A DNA stretch of 54,808 bases, taken from positions 1 to 54,808 of the forward strand of contig JAGGWH010000121.1 in assembly GCA_021157585.1 (NCBI GenBank), in the 5' to 3' direction. The notes beneath the pieces are model-generated. The model was not told the origin of the DNA. It searched no databases and saw only the letters and a program-made list of their open reading frames with translations. Source of the DNA: Bacteroidales bacterium (lineage in GTDB: Bacteria; Bacteroidota; Bacteroidia; Bacteroidales; UBA12170). Both the position numbers and the translations under genes were made by a program. Positions 18,115-26,897 of the stretch are shown one piece after another; within the stretch, counting starts at the first letter, position 1; each line of letters opens with the position of its first letter.

Positions 18115-19311
18115 ATGAGCCGATTTTTAACACTTTTGTTAATTGTTGCACTTATTCCGTTATCGGCATTGGCCAAAAAAAAGCCTGATAAGAAAGGCTA
18201 TAAGTTTACAATGCTTTATGAAGTTCCCACAACACCGGTAAAAAATCAGTATCGTACCGGAACTTGTTGGAGTTTTTCGGGATTAGCTTTTCTTGAAACG
18301 GAAATGTTACGAATGGGAAAAGGCGAATTTGATTTTGCCGAGATGTTTATTGTTCATCAAGCTTATATTGAAAAAGCACAACGCTTTATGCGTTTTCAAG
18401 GAAAAACAAACTTTGGTAACGGTGGTATTATTCATGATGTTTTATACAATATTAAAAAGTATGGACTGATGCCGGAATCGGCTTATCCGGGTTTAAAATA
18501 TGGTGAAGAGAAGCATGTACATGCTGAAATGGATGCTCTATTATCGGCCTATATGAATACTCTTATTGAAAATAATAATAAAAAACTTTCTACTGTCTGG
18601 TTAAAAGGATTCGAAGGTATTTTAGATGCTTATTTGGGAGAAGTTCCGGAAGAATTTGAAGTCGATGGACAGTTGTTTACTCCAAAGTCTTATGCAGATT
18701 CTCTTGGTATAAATCCTGATGATTATGTTGTTATAGGGTCTTATACCCACCACCCATTTTACGAATCTTTTGTTATTGAAATTCCTGATAATTGGTTACG
18801 AGGCAGTATTTATAATCTTCCTTTGGATGAAATGATGGAAGTAGTAAAGCATGCGCTTGAGAATGGTTATTCAGTTGGCTGGGGTGCCGACATTAGTGAA
18901 AAAGGATTTTCTTGGAAAAAAGGAGTTGCTGTTATTGCTGATGAAGAAACACCTGAACTTGATAATTTGGAACAGGCTAAGTGGGAAACAATGAGCTCTA
19001 AAGAAAAAGAAGAGTTATTATATTCTTTTGAAAAGCCCATAAAAGAAAAAGTCATTACACAGGAAATGCGTCAACAACAATTTGATAATTACCTCACTAC
19101 CGACGATCACGGAATGTTGTTTACAGGTATAGCCGAAGATCAAAATGGCAAAATATATTATAAAGTAAAAAATTCGTGGAGCGAATTAGGAAATCCTTTT
19201 AAAGGTTTTTTCTTTGCTTCTAAAGCATTTGTAGAACTTAAAACAATAGATATTTGGGTTCATAAAGATGCCCTGCCTGATGAGATTAAAATAAAACTTG
19301 GAATAAAATAA
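18115..19311 (+). CDS. exported C1-family (bleomycin hydrolase-like) cysteine aminopeptidase
   Basis: A 398-residue papain-fold protease. An N-terminal signal peptide (MSRFLTLLLIVALIPLSALA) suggests export, unlike cytoplasmic PepC/BlmH. The catalytic set is complete: Gln in VKNQYRTGTCWSFSG (oxyanion), Cys in the same motif, His in DDHGMLFTGIA and Asn in VKNSWSE. The large insert between the Cys and His blocks is usual for the bleomycin-hydrolase branch. Such exported forms in Bacteroidota probably degrade peptides in the periplasm. It lies 34 nt after panB. Confidence 0.88.
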   Translation: MSRFLTLLLIVALIPLSALAKKKPDKKGYKFTMLYEVPTTPVKNQYRTGTCWSFSGLAFLETEMLRMGKGEFDFAEMFIVHQAYIEKAQRFMRFQGKTNFGNGGIIHDVLYNIKKYGLMPESAYPGLKYGEEKHVHAEMDALLSAYMNTLIENNNKKLSTVWLKGFEGILDAYLGEVPEEFEVDGQLFTPKSYADSLGINPDDYVVIGSYTHHPFYESFVIEIPDNWLRGSIYNLPLDEMMEVVKHALENGYSVGWGADISEKGFSWKKGVAVIADEETPELDNLEQAKWETMSSKEKEELLYSFEKPIKEKVITQEMRQQQFDNYLTTDDHGMLFTGIAEDQNGKIYYKVKNSWSELGNPFKGFFFASKAFVELKTIDIWVHKDALPDEIKIKLGIK

Positions 19312-19334
19312 TAATTTACTTCATTCCTAATATT

Positions 19335-20120
19335 TTGGAATATAAACCTAAAAATATCAATCTAATTTTTGCTTTTTTAAGCGGTTTGATACTGCTGTTT
19401 ATTATGGGTCCACTGCTGGGGATGCTCCTTGATACTCCGGCAGCTAATATTTTTGATGCTGCTAAGGAAAAGGAAGTAAGAGACAGTATAGGCTTAACAC
19501 TTGGGGCCTCTTTTTTTGGAACATTGTTTTTTGCAATTGCTGCCATTCCCTTTGCATACTTATTAGCACGTAAAGAGTTTAGATTTAAACGTTTAATATC
19601 AGGAATAATAGATATTCCGGTAGTTATTCCACATTCGGCGGCGGGCATTGCTATTTTAGGATTTGTTTCGCGCGACAGTATTATTGGAGGTGCAGCAGAC
19701 TCTATGGGCTTTTCTTTAGTAGGTCATCCCGTTGGTATAGCTATTGCTATGGCTTTTGTTAGCCTGCCTTATTTGATAAATGCTGCACGAAATGGTTTTG
19801 AAGCTGTTCCTGTTCGGTTGGAAAAAGCAGCTTTAAATTTGGGAGCAAGTTCATTTAAAATGTTTTTTAGCATTTCTTTACCTTTAGCTTGGCGGAATAT
19901 TCTTAGCGGATTAATTATGATGTTTGCAAGAGGGATGAGTGAGTTTGGAGCTGTGGTTATTATTGCTTATCATCCAATGACTACTCCTGTAATGATTTTT
20001 GAACGCTTTGGCGCTTTCGGGTTAAAATATGCTCAACCGGTAGCAATTATATTTATCGCTATCAGTCTTATTGTTTTTATTTTTCTTCGTTGGTTATCAG
20101 GAAAAAATATACATGCTTGA
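19335..20120 (+). CDS. molybdate/tungstate-type ABC transporter permease (WtpB/ModB-like)
   Basis: A 261-residue inner-membrane permease with about six helices and the binding-protein-dependent transport signature around EKAALNLGASSFKMFFSISLP, which contacts the ATPase. The MSEFGAVVIIAYHP segment is typical of molybdate, tungstate and sulfate permeases, and overall the protein is closest in feel to the Wtp/Tup group. The start is TTG 19335, since no upstream ATG exists and the first helix begins within 10 residues. It overlaps the ATPase gene by 8 nt. No substrate-binding protein is adjacent, so molybdate versus tungstate cannot be decided. Confidence 0.78.
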   Translation: MEYKPKNINLIFAFLSGLILLFIMGPLLGMLLDTPAANIFDAAKEKEVRDSIGLTLGASFFGTLFFAIAAIPFAYLLARKEFRFKRLISGIIDIPVVIPHSAAGIAILGFVSRDSIIGGAADSMGFSLVGHPVGIAIAMAFVSLPYLINAARNGFEAVPVRLEKAALNLGASSFKMFFSISLPLAWRNILSGLIMMFARGMSEFGAVVIIAYHPMTTPVMIFERFGAFGLKYAQPVAIIFIAISLIVFIFLRWLSGKNIHA

Positions 20121-21165
20121 ATTAAAAAATATAAACCTGTCTTTTGAGTCATTTTCTATTTCAAATATTAATATGAAATTAGAAAAAGGAGACTATTTTG
20201 TTTTGCTTGGACCATCGGGAGCAGGGAAATCAGTTGTTTTGGAATTGATAGCCGGAATATTAAAACCTAAAAGCGGAAGCATTTATTTAAGTGAAGAAAA
20301 CATTACTTATAAAAAAATTCAGGATAGATCGATAGGTTTGGTATTTCAGGATTTCGCCATTTTTCCGCATTTGAATGTTGAACAAAATATTGCATACCCA
20401 CTAAAAATTAAAGGCTGGACAAAAACACGTATTAAGACAAGAGTTGAGGAGTTGGCAACACAAATGGATATTCTTCATTTATTGAAACGAAATACCATCG
20501 ACTTATCGGGAGGAGAAAAACAAAGGGTAGCCTTAGCCAGGACATTGGCATTATCGCCGGACTTGCTTTTGTTGGATGAGCCTTTAGCATCGCTTGATGT
20601 ACAACTAAAGAAAGATTTAAGAGCTCAATTAAGGAAGCTTCATAAAAGTGGCCAAACAATTATACATGTTACTCACGATTTTGAAGAAGCATTGCTTTTA
20701 GCCGATAAAGTGGCTATTTTTAATCAGGGGAAAATTATTCAACAAGGATTAAAAACAAATGTTTTTGCAGAACCGGAATCTGAATTTATCGCTAATTTCA
20801 TTGGAATAAAAAACTATTTTAAAGTTTCAAATATTGGAAATAATAGTGTTGAGGTTGCGAAAAAAATAACATTTCTTTGTGAAAGTCAATCTTCTTCAAA
20901 TAGAACACCAAAGGCATTAATGATTCATAGTGGCGATATTAAATTAAGTAAGCCTAATATTGAAAAAGAGTCGGATAGGAATGTATTTCCCGGAATTGTT
21001 ACAGATATTTACCCTGCTTATCGAGGGGTTGAGTTACTGATTGATATTGGTCTTCCCCTACTTGTTAATATAAGTCAAAAACAATTGTTTCAATTAGATA
21101 TAAAAGAAGGTGATAAACTAAATTGTTTTATTGCTCCGAAAAATATTCAAAAGATTTATCGGTAG
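20113..21165 (+). CDS. ABC transporter ATPase of the molybdate/tungstate type (WtpC/ModC-like)
   Basis: A 350-residue ATPase starting at ATG 20113 (MLELKNINLSF), which overlaps the permease stop by 8 nt; a longer frame from 20071 is an extension into the permease gene. It has Walker A (GPSGAGKS), Q-loop (VFQDFAIFPH), signature (LSGGEKQRVALAR), Walker B (LLLLDEP) and the switch His in HVTHD. Beyond about 230 it carries a TOBE-like regulatory domain, as in ModC, CysA and PotA-type importers. With the permease it forms an oxyanion importer that needs a binding protein encoded elsewhere. Confidence 0.85.
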   Translation: MLELKNINLSFESFSISNINMKLEKGDYFVLLGPSGAGKSVVLELIAGILKPKSGSIYLSEENITYKKIQDRSIGLVFQDFAIFPHLNVEQNIAYPLKIKGWTKTRIKTRVEELATQMDILHLLKRNTIDLSGGEKQRVALARTLALSPDLLLLDEPLASLDVQLKKDLRAQLRKLHKSGQTIIHVTHDFEEALLLADKVAIFNQGKIIQQGLKTNVFAEPESEFIANFIGIKNYFKVSNIGNNSVEVAKKITFLCESQSSSNRTPKALMIHSGDIKLSKPNIEKESDRNVFPGIVTDIYPAYRGVELLIDIGLPLLVNISQKQLFQLDIKEGDKLNCFIAPKNIQKIYR

Positions 21166-21287
21166 AGTCAACTTCTGAGTTATAGAACCATTAAGTTGTG
21201 TATAATTATTTTAATTCTTTTAACTAAATTTAAGACTAAACAAGCATATATTTTCTAATTTCGATTTTTATAACACACATTATTTGC

Positions 21288-21295
21288 TACTTTTG
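21288..21295 (+). promoter_or_regulatory. candidate -7 box of the small HTH gene
   Basis: TACTTTTG is an exact TAnnTTTG, 47 nt ahead of the ATG at 21343. No clear -33 TTTG is found at the proper distance. Confidence 0.35.
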
Positions 21296-21342
21296 TGATT
21301 GAAATATAATGGTTATTAATAATCAATTCAAAATATAAATAT

Positions 21343-21585
21343 ATGAGAATTACATTCAACGAACTTAGAAGAGTCAAAGACAGACTGCCTGATGGTGCAA
21401 TACATAAAATTGCAGAAGATTTAAACTTATCGGTTGAAACAGTAAGAAATTATTTTGGTGGGTCGAATTACGAAAAAGGTGTTACTGTTGGTTTTCATAC
21501 TGAACAAGGTCCTGACGGCGGTATCGTTGAGATTGACGATGCAACTATTTTTGATAAAGCAGTTGCTATTTTAGATGAAAATTAG
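21343..21585 (+). CDS. small helix-turn-helix protein
   Basis: An 80-residue protein. Residues about 8-40 (ELRRVKDRLPDGAIHKIAEDLNLSVETVRNYFGG, of which AIHKIAEDLNLSVETVRNYF is the HTH) look like a DNA-binding helix-turn-helix, followed by a short acidic segment, GPDGGIVEIDDATI, and a terminal helix. Proteins of this type are common single genes in Bacteroidales and have no defined role that I know of. It has its own -7 box and a good terminator, so it forms an independent unit. Confidence 0.72.
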   Translation: MRITFNELRRVKDRLPDGAIHKIAEDLNLSVETVRNYFGGSNYEKGVTVGFHTEQGPDGGIVEIDDATIFDKAVAILDEN

Positions 21586-21606
21586 TCTTTAAATGAATAG
21601 AAAGAG

Positions 21607-21640
21607 AAAGGTCAGCCATAAAAAAGTTGACCTTTTTTTT
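21607..21640 (+). terminator. rho-independent terminator after the small HTH gene
   Basis: An 8-bp stem AAAGGTCA/TGACCTTT (21607-21614 and 21628-21635) with a 13-nt loop and a run of T through 21640. It overlaps the last codon of the convergent phosphatase gene. Confidence 0.8.
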
Positions 21641-22631
21641 ATTTTATATAAAATCGCATCCAAACAGGAAAGTGATCTGATGTTTCGCCAAATTCTTGAA
21701 GAACTTTTGCGCTAAGTTTTCCGATAAACTTAGTGTTGTAAAATATATAATCTATTTTTTCTACAGGATTTCCGGAACTAAAAGTATAGTTGTGTATTGG
21801 GTCGATAGTAAATAAACTGTCGGTGATAGCCGGAGCAATTCCCTTAACTTCAAACATTTTTCGTGCTGACTCATCCAAAGGACCATTAGCATCCATTGCT
21901 CGGCTGTTAAAATCGCCAATAAGTAAAACAGCTGAGTTATCGGCATATTTTAAATACTCTTTAATAACTGCTTCCACATGCATAATTCTGGTTTCCTGAT
22001 CGTAAGCTTCTAAATGCACATTCATAATCAATAAATCGCCTTTGGTAGTTTTTACCCAGGTTTTCTGTATCAAACGATCGAGATAAAAAGCATTATAATA
22101 AAATGGGGCATTTATAGGTTTTGGAAGTCTGATGTATTCGTTTTTTAATATTTCCAAATTACTCATTAGATATTGTCCCGAAACTAATTTCCCGAAATGA
22201 TATTGAAATGGCCAATAAGGAAAAGGGACGTATTTTTTATCCCAATTAATAGCAAGAGCACCATTAAAATAATTCAAATTATTTCCTAAGCTATCGGCTT
22301 GGTTATAAAAAAAAGAGCGTTTAGCATCAATATCAATTTCTTGAAATCCAATAATATCAGGTTTATATTTTCCGATAAAATTACGAGCGTTCTTTAAATT
22401 TTCCGAATATAATTTCTCGTCTCTATCAACAGCTAAATTATTTGTCATGCCCGATAGCCATCCTATATTGTATGTCATCACACTTAGAGTGTCAGAAACG
22501 ATAGTTGGCTGATCGGTAAATTTATGAATTTGATTATACTTTTCGGCATTCCAATTATTAGAGCTGGCCCAAAAGTAAAAGACGATAAATGCCAAAATGA
22601 AGACAAGAAGGAAGTATAGTATTTTTTTCAT
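21639..22631 (-). CDS. endonuclease/exonuclease/phosphatase-family protein
   Basis: A 330-residue protein with one N-terminal membrane or signal segment (about 4-23), so it is exported or membrane-tethered. The EEP-fold motifs are in order: MTYNIGWLS, IIGFQEIDID (metal Glu), LLIMNVHLEAY, LLIGDFNSRA and the terminal SDHFPVW (catalytic Asp-His). The family includes nucleases and sphingomyelin/inositol phosphatases, and in Bacteroidota exported members often act on phosphodiesters of unknown identity. The stop overlaps the HTH-gene terminator. A TAAGTTTG -7 motif (minus strand, 22663-22656) precedes the start. Confidence 0.85.
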   Translation of the reverse strand: MKKILYFLLVFILAFIVFYFWASSNNWNAEKYNQIHKFTDQPTIVSDTLSVMTYNIGWLSGMTNNLAVDRDEKLYSENLKNARNFIGKYKPDIIGFQEIDIDAKRSFFYNQADSLGNNLNYFNGALAINWDKKYVPFPYWPFQYHFGKLVSGQYLMSNLEILKNEYIRLPKPINAPFYYNAFYLDRLIQKTWVKTTKGDLLIMNVHLEAYDQETRIMHVEAVIKEYLKYADNSAVLLIGDFNSRAMDANGPLDESARKMFEVKGIAPAITDSLFTIDPIHNYTFSSGNPVEKIDYIFYNTKFIGKLSAKVLQEFGETSDHFPVWMRFYIK

Positions 22632-22692
22632 CAGATTAGAACTTTAATTGTTTTCCAAACTTATAAAAAATCAGCGACATACCTTAAGGCAT

Positions 22693-22718
22693 AAAAAAAA
22701 GGGAGCTTTTTGCTCCCT
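22693..22718 (-). terminator. rho-independent terminator of gdhA
   Basis: The stem GGGAGC/GCTCCC with a T5 loop is followed, on the minus strand, by eight T. It begins about 25 nt after the gdhA stop. Confidence 0.88.
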
Positions 22719-22743
22719 CTATTAACAAAATACACCGATTGTT

Positions 22744-24093
22744 TTAAACTACGCCTTGAGCTAGCATAGCATCTGCTACTTTCACAAAACCAGCAATATT
22801 TGCACCATTAACATAATTAATGAAATCGCCTTCTTTACCCCATTTTACACAATTTTCGTGGATATCAATCATAATAGAGTGTAATTTATTATCTACTTCT
22901 TTGCGTGTCCAAGATAAACGCATAGAATTTTGAGACATTTCTAAACCTGATACGGCAACACCACCGGCATTAGCTGCTTTCCCCGGTCCGTAAAGAATTT
23001 TACTGTCAATATAAATCTTGATTGCTTCCGGTGTAGAAGGCATATTAGCACCTTCTGAAATGCAATAACAACCATTATTAATTAAAGTTTGGGCTTCCTC
23101 GTCGTTAATCTCATTTTGGGTAGCACAAGGAAGAGCAACATCAACTTTAATGCCCCACGGACGTTCATCTTCAAAATATTGTACGCCAAATTTATTAGCA
23201 TATTCTTTTATTCGACCACGTTTTACATTTTTCAATTCCATAATCCAAGCTAACTTTTCTGCATCGATACCATCAGGGTCATAAATAAAACCTGAAGAAT
23301 CCGAAAGGGTAACAACTTTACCGCCTAACTCAGTTACTTTTTCAGTAGCATACTGAGCTACATTACCGGAACCGGAGATAGCAACTGTTTTACCTTTAAA
23401 AGTTTCATTGCGAGTGGCCAGCATTTCTTTAGCAAAATAAACAGTTCCGTAACCTGTAGCTTCAGGACGGATTAAAGAACCTCCCCAATCTAAACCTTTC
23501 CCAGTTAAAACTCCTACAAATTCATTACGTAAACGTTTGTATTGTCCAAATAAAAACCCAATTTCACGACCTCCAACACCAATATCACCGGCAGGAACAT
23601 CTGTATCGGGTCCGATATGGCGTTGCAATTCAGTCATAAAGCTCTGGCAAAAACGCATTACTTCATTATCTGATTTGCCTTTAGGATCAAAATCGGAGCC
23701 ACCTTTACCGCCACCCATAGGGAGTGTAGTTAAGCTGTTTTTAAGGACTTGCTCAAAAGCTAAGAATTTTAGAATGCCTAAGTTTACCGTTGGATGGAAA
23801 CGTAATCCTCCTTTATAAGGTCCTATAGCACTATTCATCTCAATACGATAACCCTTATTTAATTCCACTCCGCCTTTATCATTAATCCAAGGTACTCTAA
23901 ATAAAATTACTCTTTCGGGTTCAACCATCCTATCAAGAATCCTTGCCTCTTTGTATTGAGGGTTTTCTTCTACAAAAGGAATAAGAGATTCAACTACTTC
24001 ATGAACTGCTTGATGAAATTCAACTTCACCCGGATTTTTAGCTATAACTTTAGCCATAAAACCTTGTACTTTTTGTTCCATTACATTCGACAT
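22744..24093 (-). CDS. gdhA: NADP-type glutamate dehydrogenase
   Basis: A 449-residue hexameric glutamate dehydrogenase that interconverts 2-oxoglutarate plus ammonium and glutamate. The N-terminal Glu/ammonium domain has YKGGLRFHP and the catalytic Lys in PMGGGKGGSDFDPKGK; the Rossmann domain contains AISGSGNVAQYA. Length and the SDNEVMRFCQSFM segment match bacterial NADP-dependent GDH of the 450-residue class; NADP preference is inferred from class only. It is a single-gene unit with a strong terminator, placing it as a main ammonium-assimilation enzyme. Confidence 0.95.
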   Translation of the reverse strand: MSNVMEQKVQGFMAKVIAKNPGEVEFHQAVHEVVESLIPFVEENPQYKEARILDRMVEPERVILFRVPWINDKGGVELNKGYRIEMNSAIGPYKGGLRFHPTVNLGILKFLAFEQVLKNSLTTLPMGGGKGGSDFDPKGKSDNEVMRFCQSFMTELQRHIGPDTDVPAGDIGVGGREIGFLFGQYKRLRNEFVGVLTGKGLDWGGSLIRPEATGYGTVYFAKEMLATRNETFKGKTVAISGSGNVAQYATEKVTELGGKVVTLSDSSGFIYDPDGIDAEKLAWIMELKNVKRGRIKEYANKFGVQYFEDERPWGIKVDVALPCATQNEINDEEAQTLINNGCYCISEGANMPSTPEAIKIYIDSKILYGPGKAANAGGVAVSGLEMSQNSMRLSWTRKEVDNKLHSIMIDIHENCVKWGKEGDFINYVNGANIAGFVKVADAMLAQGVV

Positions 24094-24341
24094 AGTTTTA
24101 AATTTTATCAGATTAAATTTTTATATTTATTTACTTCAAGTTTATCTATAAAAAATATTGAAAAATAATTTTTCTATACTATTTCCGTAGATTTCGTATA
24201 AAATTCAGTAAATCACGCAAAGAGTTCCAATTGCTGTTTTTTATACAAATCCACATAAATCATTTGTCAATAATGAAGTACATAATCAGAAAAATAAGTA
24301 ATTTCGCAGCCTTAAAATAAGAAGATATAAAACCTTGTACT

Positions 24342-26096
24342 ATGTTACGCACACATAAATGTGGAGAATTAAGAATTTCAGATATAGATAAGAATGTTAA
24401 ACTGAGTGGTTGGGTACAACGCTCGCGAGATTTAGGAGGAATGACTTTTATAGATTTGCGCGATCGTTATGGTATTACTCAGTTAGTTTTTAATATGGAA
24501 ACTCATGCTGCATTATGCGAACAAGCAAGGAAACTTGGTCGTGAATACGTAATTCAAGTAGAAGGATTAGTAGCAGAAAGAAGTAATAAAAATGCCAAAA
24601 TGCCTACCGGCGATATTGAGATAATTGTAGAAAAAATTGCGGTATTGAATAAATCTAAATTGCCTCCATTTACTATTGAAGATGATACCGACGGGGGAGA
24701 AGAAATACGAATGAAATATCGCTATTTGGATTTACGCAGAAATCCTTTGCGTAAAGCTATAGAGTTACGTCATAAAATGGCTATCACTACTCGTAACTAT
24801 CTCGATGCACAAGGTTTCTTAGAAATAGAAACGCCATATCTTATTAAATCTACTCCTGAGGGAGCGCGCGATTTTATTGTGCCTTCGCGTATGAATTCCA
24901 ACGAATTTTATGCTTTGCCTCAGTCGCCGCAAACATTTAAGCAACTCTTAATGGTAGGCGGTTACGATCGTTATTATCAAATAGTAAGATGCTTCCGCGA
25001 TGAGGATTTACGTGCTGACCGTCAGCCTGAATTTACACAAATTGATTGTGAGATGGCTTTTGTCGATAGGGAAGATATTCTAAATACTTTCGAGGGATTG
25101 ACACGTCATCTTTTTAAAGAAGTTAAAGGTTTGGATGTTGGTGAATTTCCACGTATGGAATATAGCGATGCTATGAAATATTACGGTTCTGATAAACCCG
25201 ACATTCGTTTTGAAATGCGTTTTGTAGAACTTAATGAGCTAACACAGAATAAAGGATTCGCTATTTTTGATCAAGCAGAATTGATAGTTGGTATTAACGC
25301 TAACGGTTTGGCAGGATACTCCAGAAAGCAATTAGATAAACTAACCGACTTTGTAAGAAGACCACAAATTGGAGCTAAAGGCTTGGTTTACATAAAATAT
25401 AATACCGATGGTAGTTTTAAATCATCGGTAGATAAATTTTATAGTACAGAAGATATGCAAGCAATAGCCGATCGTTTTGATGCTAAACCCGGCGATTTAA
25501 TGTTAATTCTTTCAGGTGATACTGATGCTGTTCGCAAACAATTGGGTGAATTACGTTTAGAAATGGGTAATCGTTTGGAATTGCGTAAGCCAAATGAGTT
25601 TGCTCCTCTTTGGGTAGTTGATTTTCCACTTTTGGAGTGGGATGAAGATAGTGAACGTTTTCATGCTATGCACCATCCATTTACAAGTCCAAAACAAGAG
25701 GATATAGCTTTATTGGAAACCGATCCCGGAAAAGTAAGAGCAAATGCTTACGATTTAGTTATTAACGGAACGGAAATTGGTGGTGGATCTATTCGTATTC
25801 ACAATCGCGAATTGCAAAAGCTGATGTTCAAACATCTTGGTTTTACGGATGAAGAAGCACAAGCGCAGTTCGGGTTCTTGATGGATGCCTTTGAGTATGG
25901 CGCTCCTCCTCATGGTGGCGTTGCATTTGGTTTTGATAGAATTACAGCTTTGTTTGGCGGTTCCGATTCTATCCGCGATTATATTGCTTTTCCGAAAAAT
26001 AATTCCGGTCGTGATATGATGATAGATTCACCTTCGCCCGTTGCACAAGAGCAGTTGGATGAGTTGATGCTGAATATTGTTAAAGTTAAAAAGTAA
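24342..26096 (+). CDS. aspS: aspartyl-tRNA synthetase
   Basis: A 584-residue class II synthetase of bacterial type. It has the N-terminal OB anticodon-binding domain (about 1-110), motif 2 with [18 protein letters not shown], the bacterial GAD insertion (about 270-420) and motif 3 [15 protein letters not shown]. No clear determinant of the discriminating versus non-discriminating form can be judged by eye. It lies alone between gdhA, which is divergent, and a repeat-rich gap. Confidence 0.96.
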   Translation: MLRTHKCGELRISDIDKNVKLSGWVQRSRDLGGMTFIDLRDRYGITQLVFNMETHAALCEQARKLGREYVIQVEGLVAERSNKNAKMPTGDIEIIVEKIAVLNKSKLPPFTIEDDTDGGEEIRMKYRYLDLRRNPLRKAIELRHKMAITTRNYLDAQGFLEIETPYLIKSTPEGARDFIVPSRMNSNEFYALPQSPQTFKQLLMVGGYDRYYQIVRCFRDEDLRADRQPEFTQIDCEMAFVDREDILNTFEGLTRHLFKEVKGLDVGEFPRMEYSDAMKYYGSDKPDIRFEMRFVELNELTQNKGFAIFDQAELIVGINANGLAGYSRKQLDKLTDFVRRPQIGAKGLVYIKYNTDGSFKSSVDKFYSTEDMQAIADRFDAKPGDLMLILSGDTDAVRKQLGELRLEMGNRLELRKPNEFAPLWVVDFPLLEWDEDSERFHAMHHPFTSPKQEDIALLETDPGKVRANAYDLVINGTEIGGGSIRIHNRELQKLMFKHLGFTDEEAQAQFGFLMDAFEYGAPPHGGVAFGFDRITALFGGSDSIRDYIAFPKNNSGRDMMIDSPSPVAQEQLDELMLNIVKVKK

Positions 26097-26143
26097 TCTT
26101 TCGACAGACTCAACACCATCTTTTTGCATTAGCGAGGGGAAAT

Positions 26144-26170
26144 CGGGGCGCGACTTTAAGTCGCGCCCCG
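26144..26170. repeat. GC-rich perfect hairpin
   Basis: CGGGGCGCGACT and AGTCGCGCCCCG (12-bp perfect stem) flank a TTA loop. It is markedly more GC-rich than its surroundings and is the first of three palindromes after aspS. It lacks a T-run, so it is not a typical terminator, though it could slow polymerase. Confidence 0.8.
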
Positions 26171-26187
26171 AATAAAGCTAAGCGACC

Positions 26188-26276
26188 CTTCATCTCGACG
26201 GAATGCAATGGAGGAGAGATCTCATTTTAAGTTGGAATGAGATTTCTCATTTCATTACACTCCATTCGAAATGAAG
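26188..26276. repeat. imperfect inverted-repeat element, about 90 bp
   Basis: The left arm CTTCATCTCGACGGAATGCA begins at 26188 and the right arm, ending ATTCGAAATGAAG at 26276, is its imperfect reverse complement. Inner halves GAGAGATCTCAT and ATGAGATTTCTC also pair. Similar TTTCGA-centred elements with ATCTC/GAGAT interiors are, from memory, dispersed in Bacteroidota. No coding capacity is visible. Confidence 0.6.
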
Positions 26277-26313
26277 AAGTTTTATGATTAATTAGATTTG
26301 CTAATAATTCAAT

Positions 26314-26370
26314 CCCTACGAGGGTTTAAAACCCTCGTAGGGATAATGGAGAACCTTCGTAGGGATAATT
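26314..26370. repeat. perfect 14-bp palindrome with a partial third arm
   Basis: CCCTACGAGGGTTT (26314-26327), one A, and AAACCCTCGTAGGG (26329-26342) form a perfect inverted repeat. A partial further copy, CCTTCGTAGGGATAATT, follows at 26354. It lies just after the CYTH gene, whose transcription comes toward it, and might help terminate that operon. Confidence 0.75.
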
Positions 26371-26373
26371 ACA

Positions 26374-26877
26374 TCAAGCTCTATCCCATTTGATAAAAGG
26401 ATTCAAAACCAAATTGGCATTGTAATAACGAGGATCTCCGCTTACTTCTTTGCCCAGCCATTTTGGTTTTTCAAAAGCTTCTGATTCGGATTGTAATTCG
26501 ACTTCTGCGAGGATAAGTCCCTTGTTTTCACCAGAAAATACATCTACTTCAAAAATATGATTTCCAATAGGAATACGATAACGTATTTTCTCAATTGAAC
26601 TTCCAATGGCCAGTTTTAAAAGTTCCTTCGCTTCTTTTGTGTCAATTTCTTTTTCCCATTCAAAGCGCGATAATCCACTCGCATTTGTCTTGCCTTTAAT
26701 GGTTAAAAAGGCTTTTTCATTCTGAATACGAACACGAACCGTTCTCGCCTTATCTAAAGATAAATAGCCCTGAATAATATCAAGACTTTCTTTGGCTTGA
26801 CCAATAAAATCACCTTTAACTAAAAATTTACGTTCTATTTCTATTAGCACCTGACAATCTTTATTATTTACAGCCAA
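26374..26877 (-). CDS. CYTH-domain protein (triphosphate tunnel metalloenzyme)
   Basis: A 167-residue CYTH protein: EIERKFLV at the start of the domain, an alternating Lys/Arg/Glu tunnel pattern (RTVRVRIQNEKAFLTIKG, KIRYRIP, FEVDVFSGENKGLILAEVEL) and WLGKEVSGDPRYYNANL at the end. Family members hydrolyse triphosphate groups, for example tripolyphosphate, and some are adenylate cyclases. The start may be ATG 26877 or GTG 26850, closer to the motif. It is 20 nt downstream of the PPDK-like gene and probably in the same operon. Confidence 0.82.
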   Translation of the reverse strand: MAVNNKDCQVLIEIERKFLVKGDFIGQAKESLDIIQGYLSLDKARTVRVRIQNEKAFLTIKGKTNASGLSRFEWEKEIDTKEAKELLKLAIGSSIEKIRYRIPIGNHIFEVDVFSGENKGLILAEVELQSESEAFEKPKWLGKEVSGDPRYYNANLVLNPFIKWDRA

Positions 26878-26897
26878 AAATAATCAATAAAGTCGAA

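Noticed and set aside
24094-24341. Possible riboswitch or leader between gdhA and aspS
   Set aside because: No strong hairpin, T-run or short ORF with biased codons was found in the gap; only AT-rich sequence and a weak TAATTTCG box.
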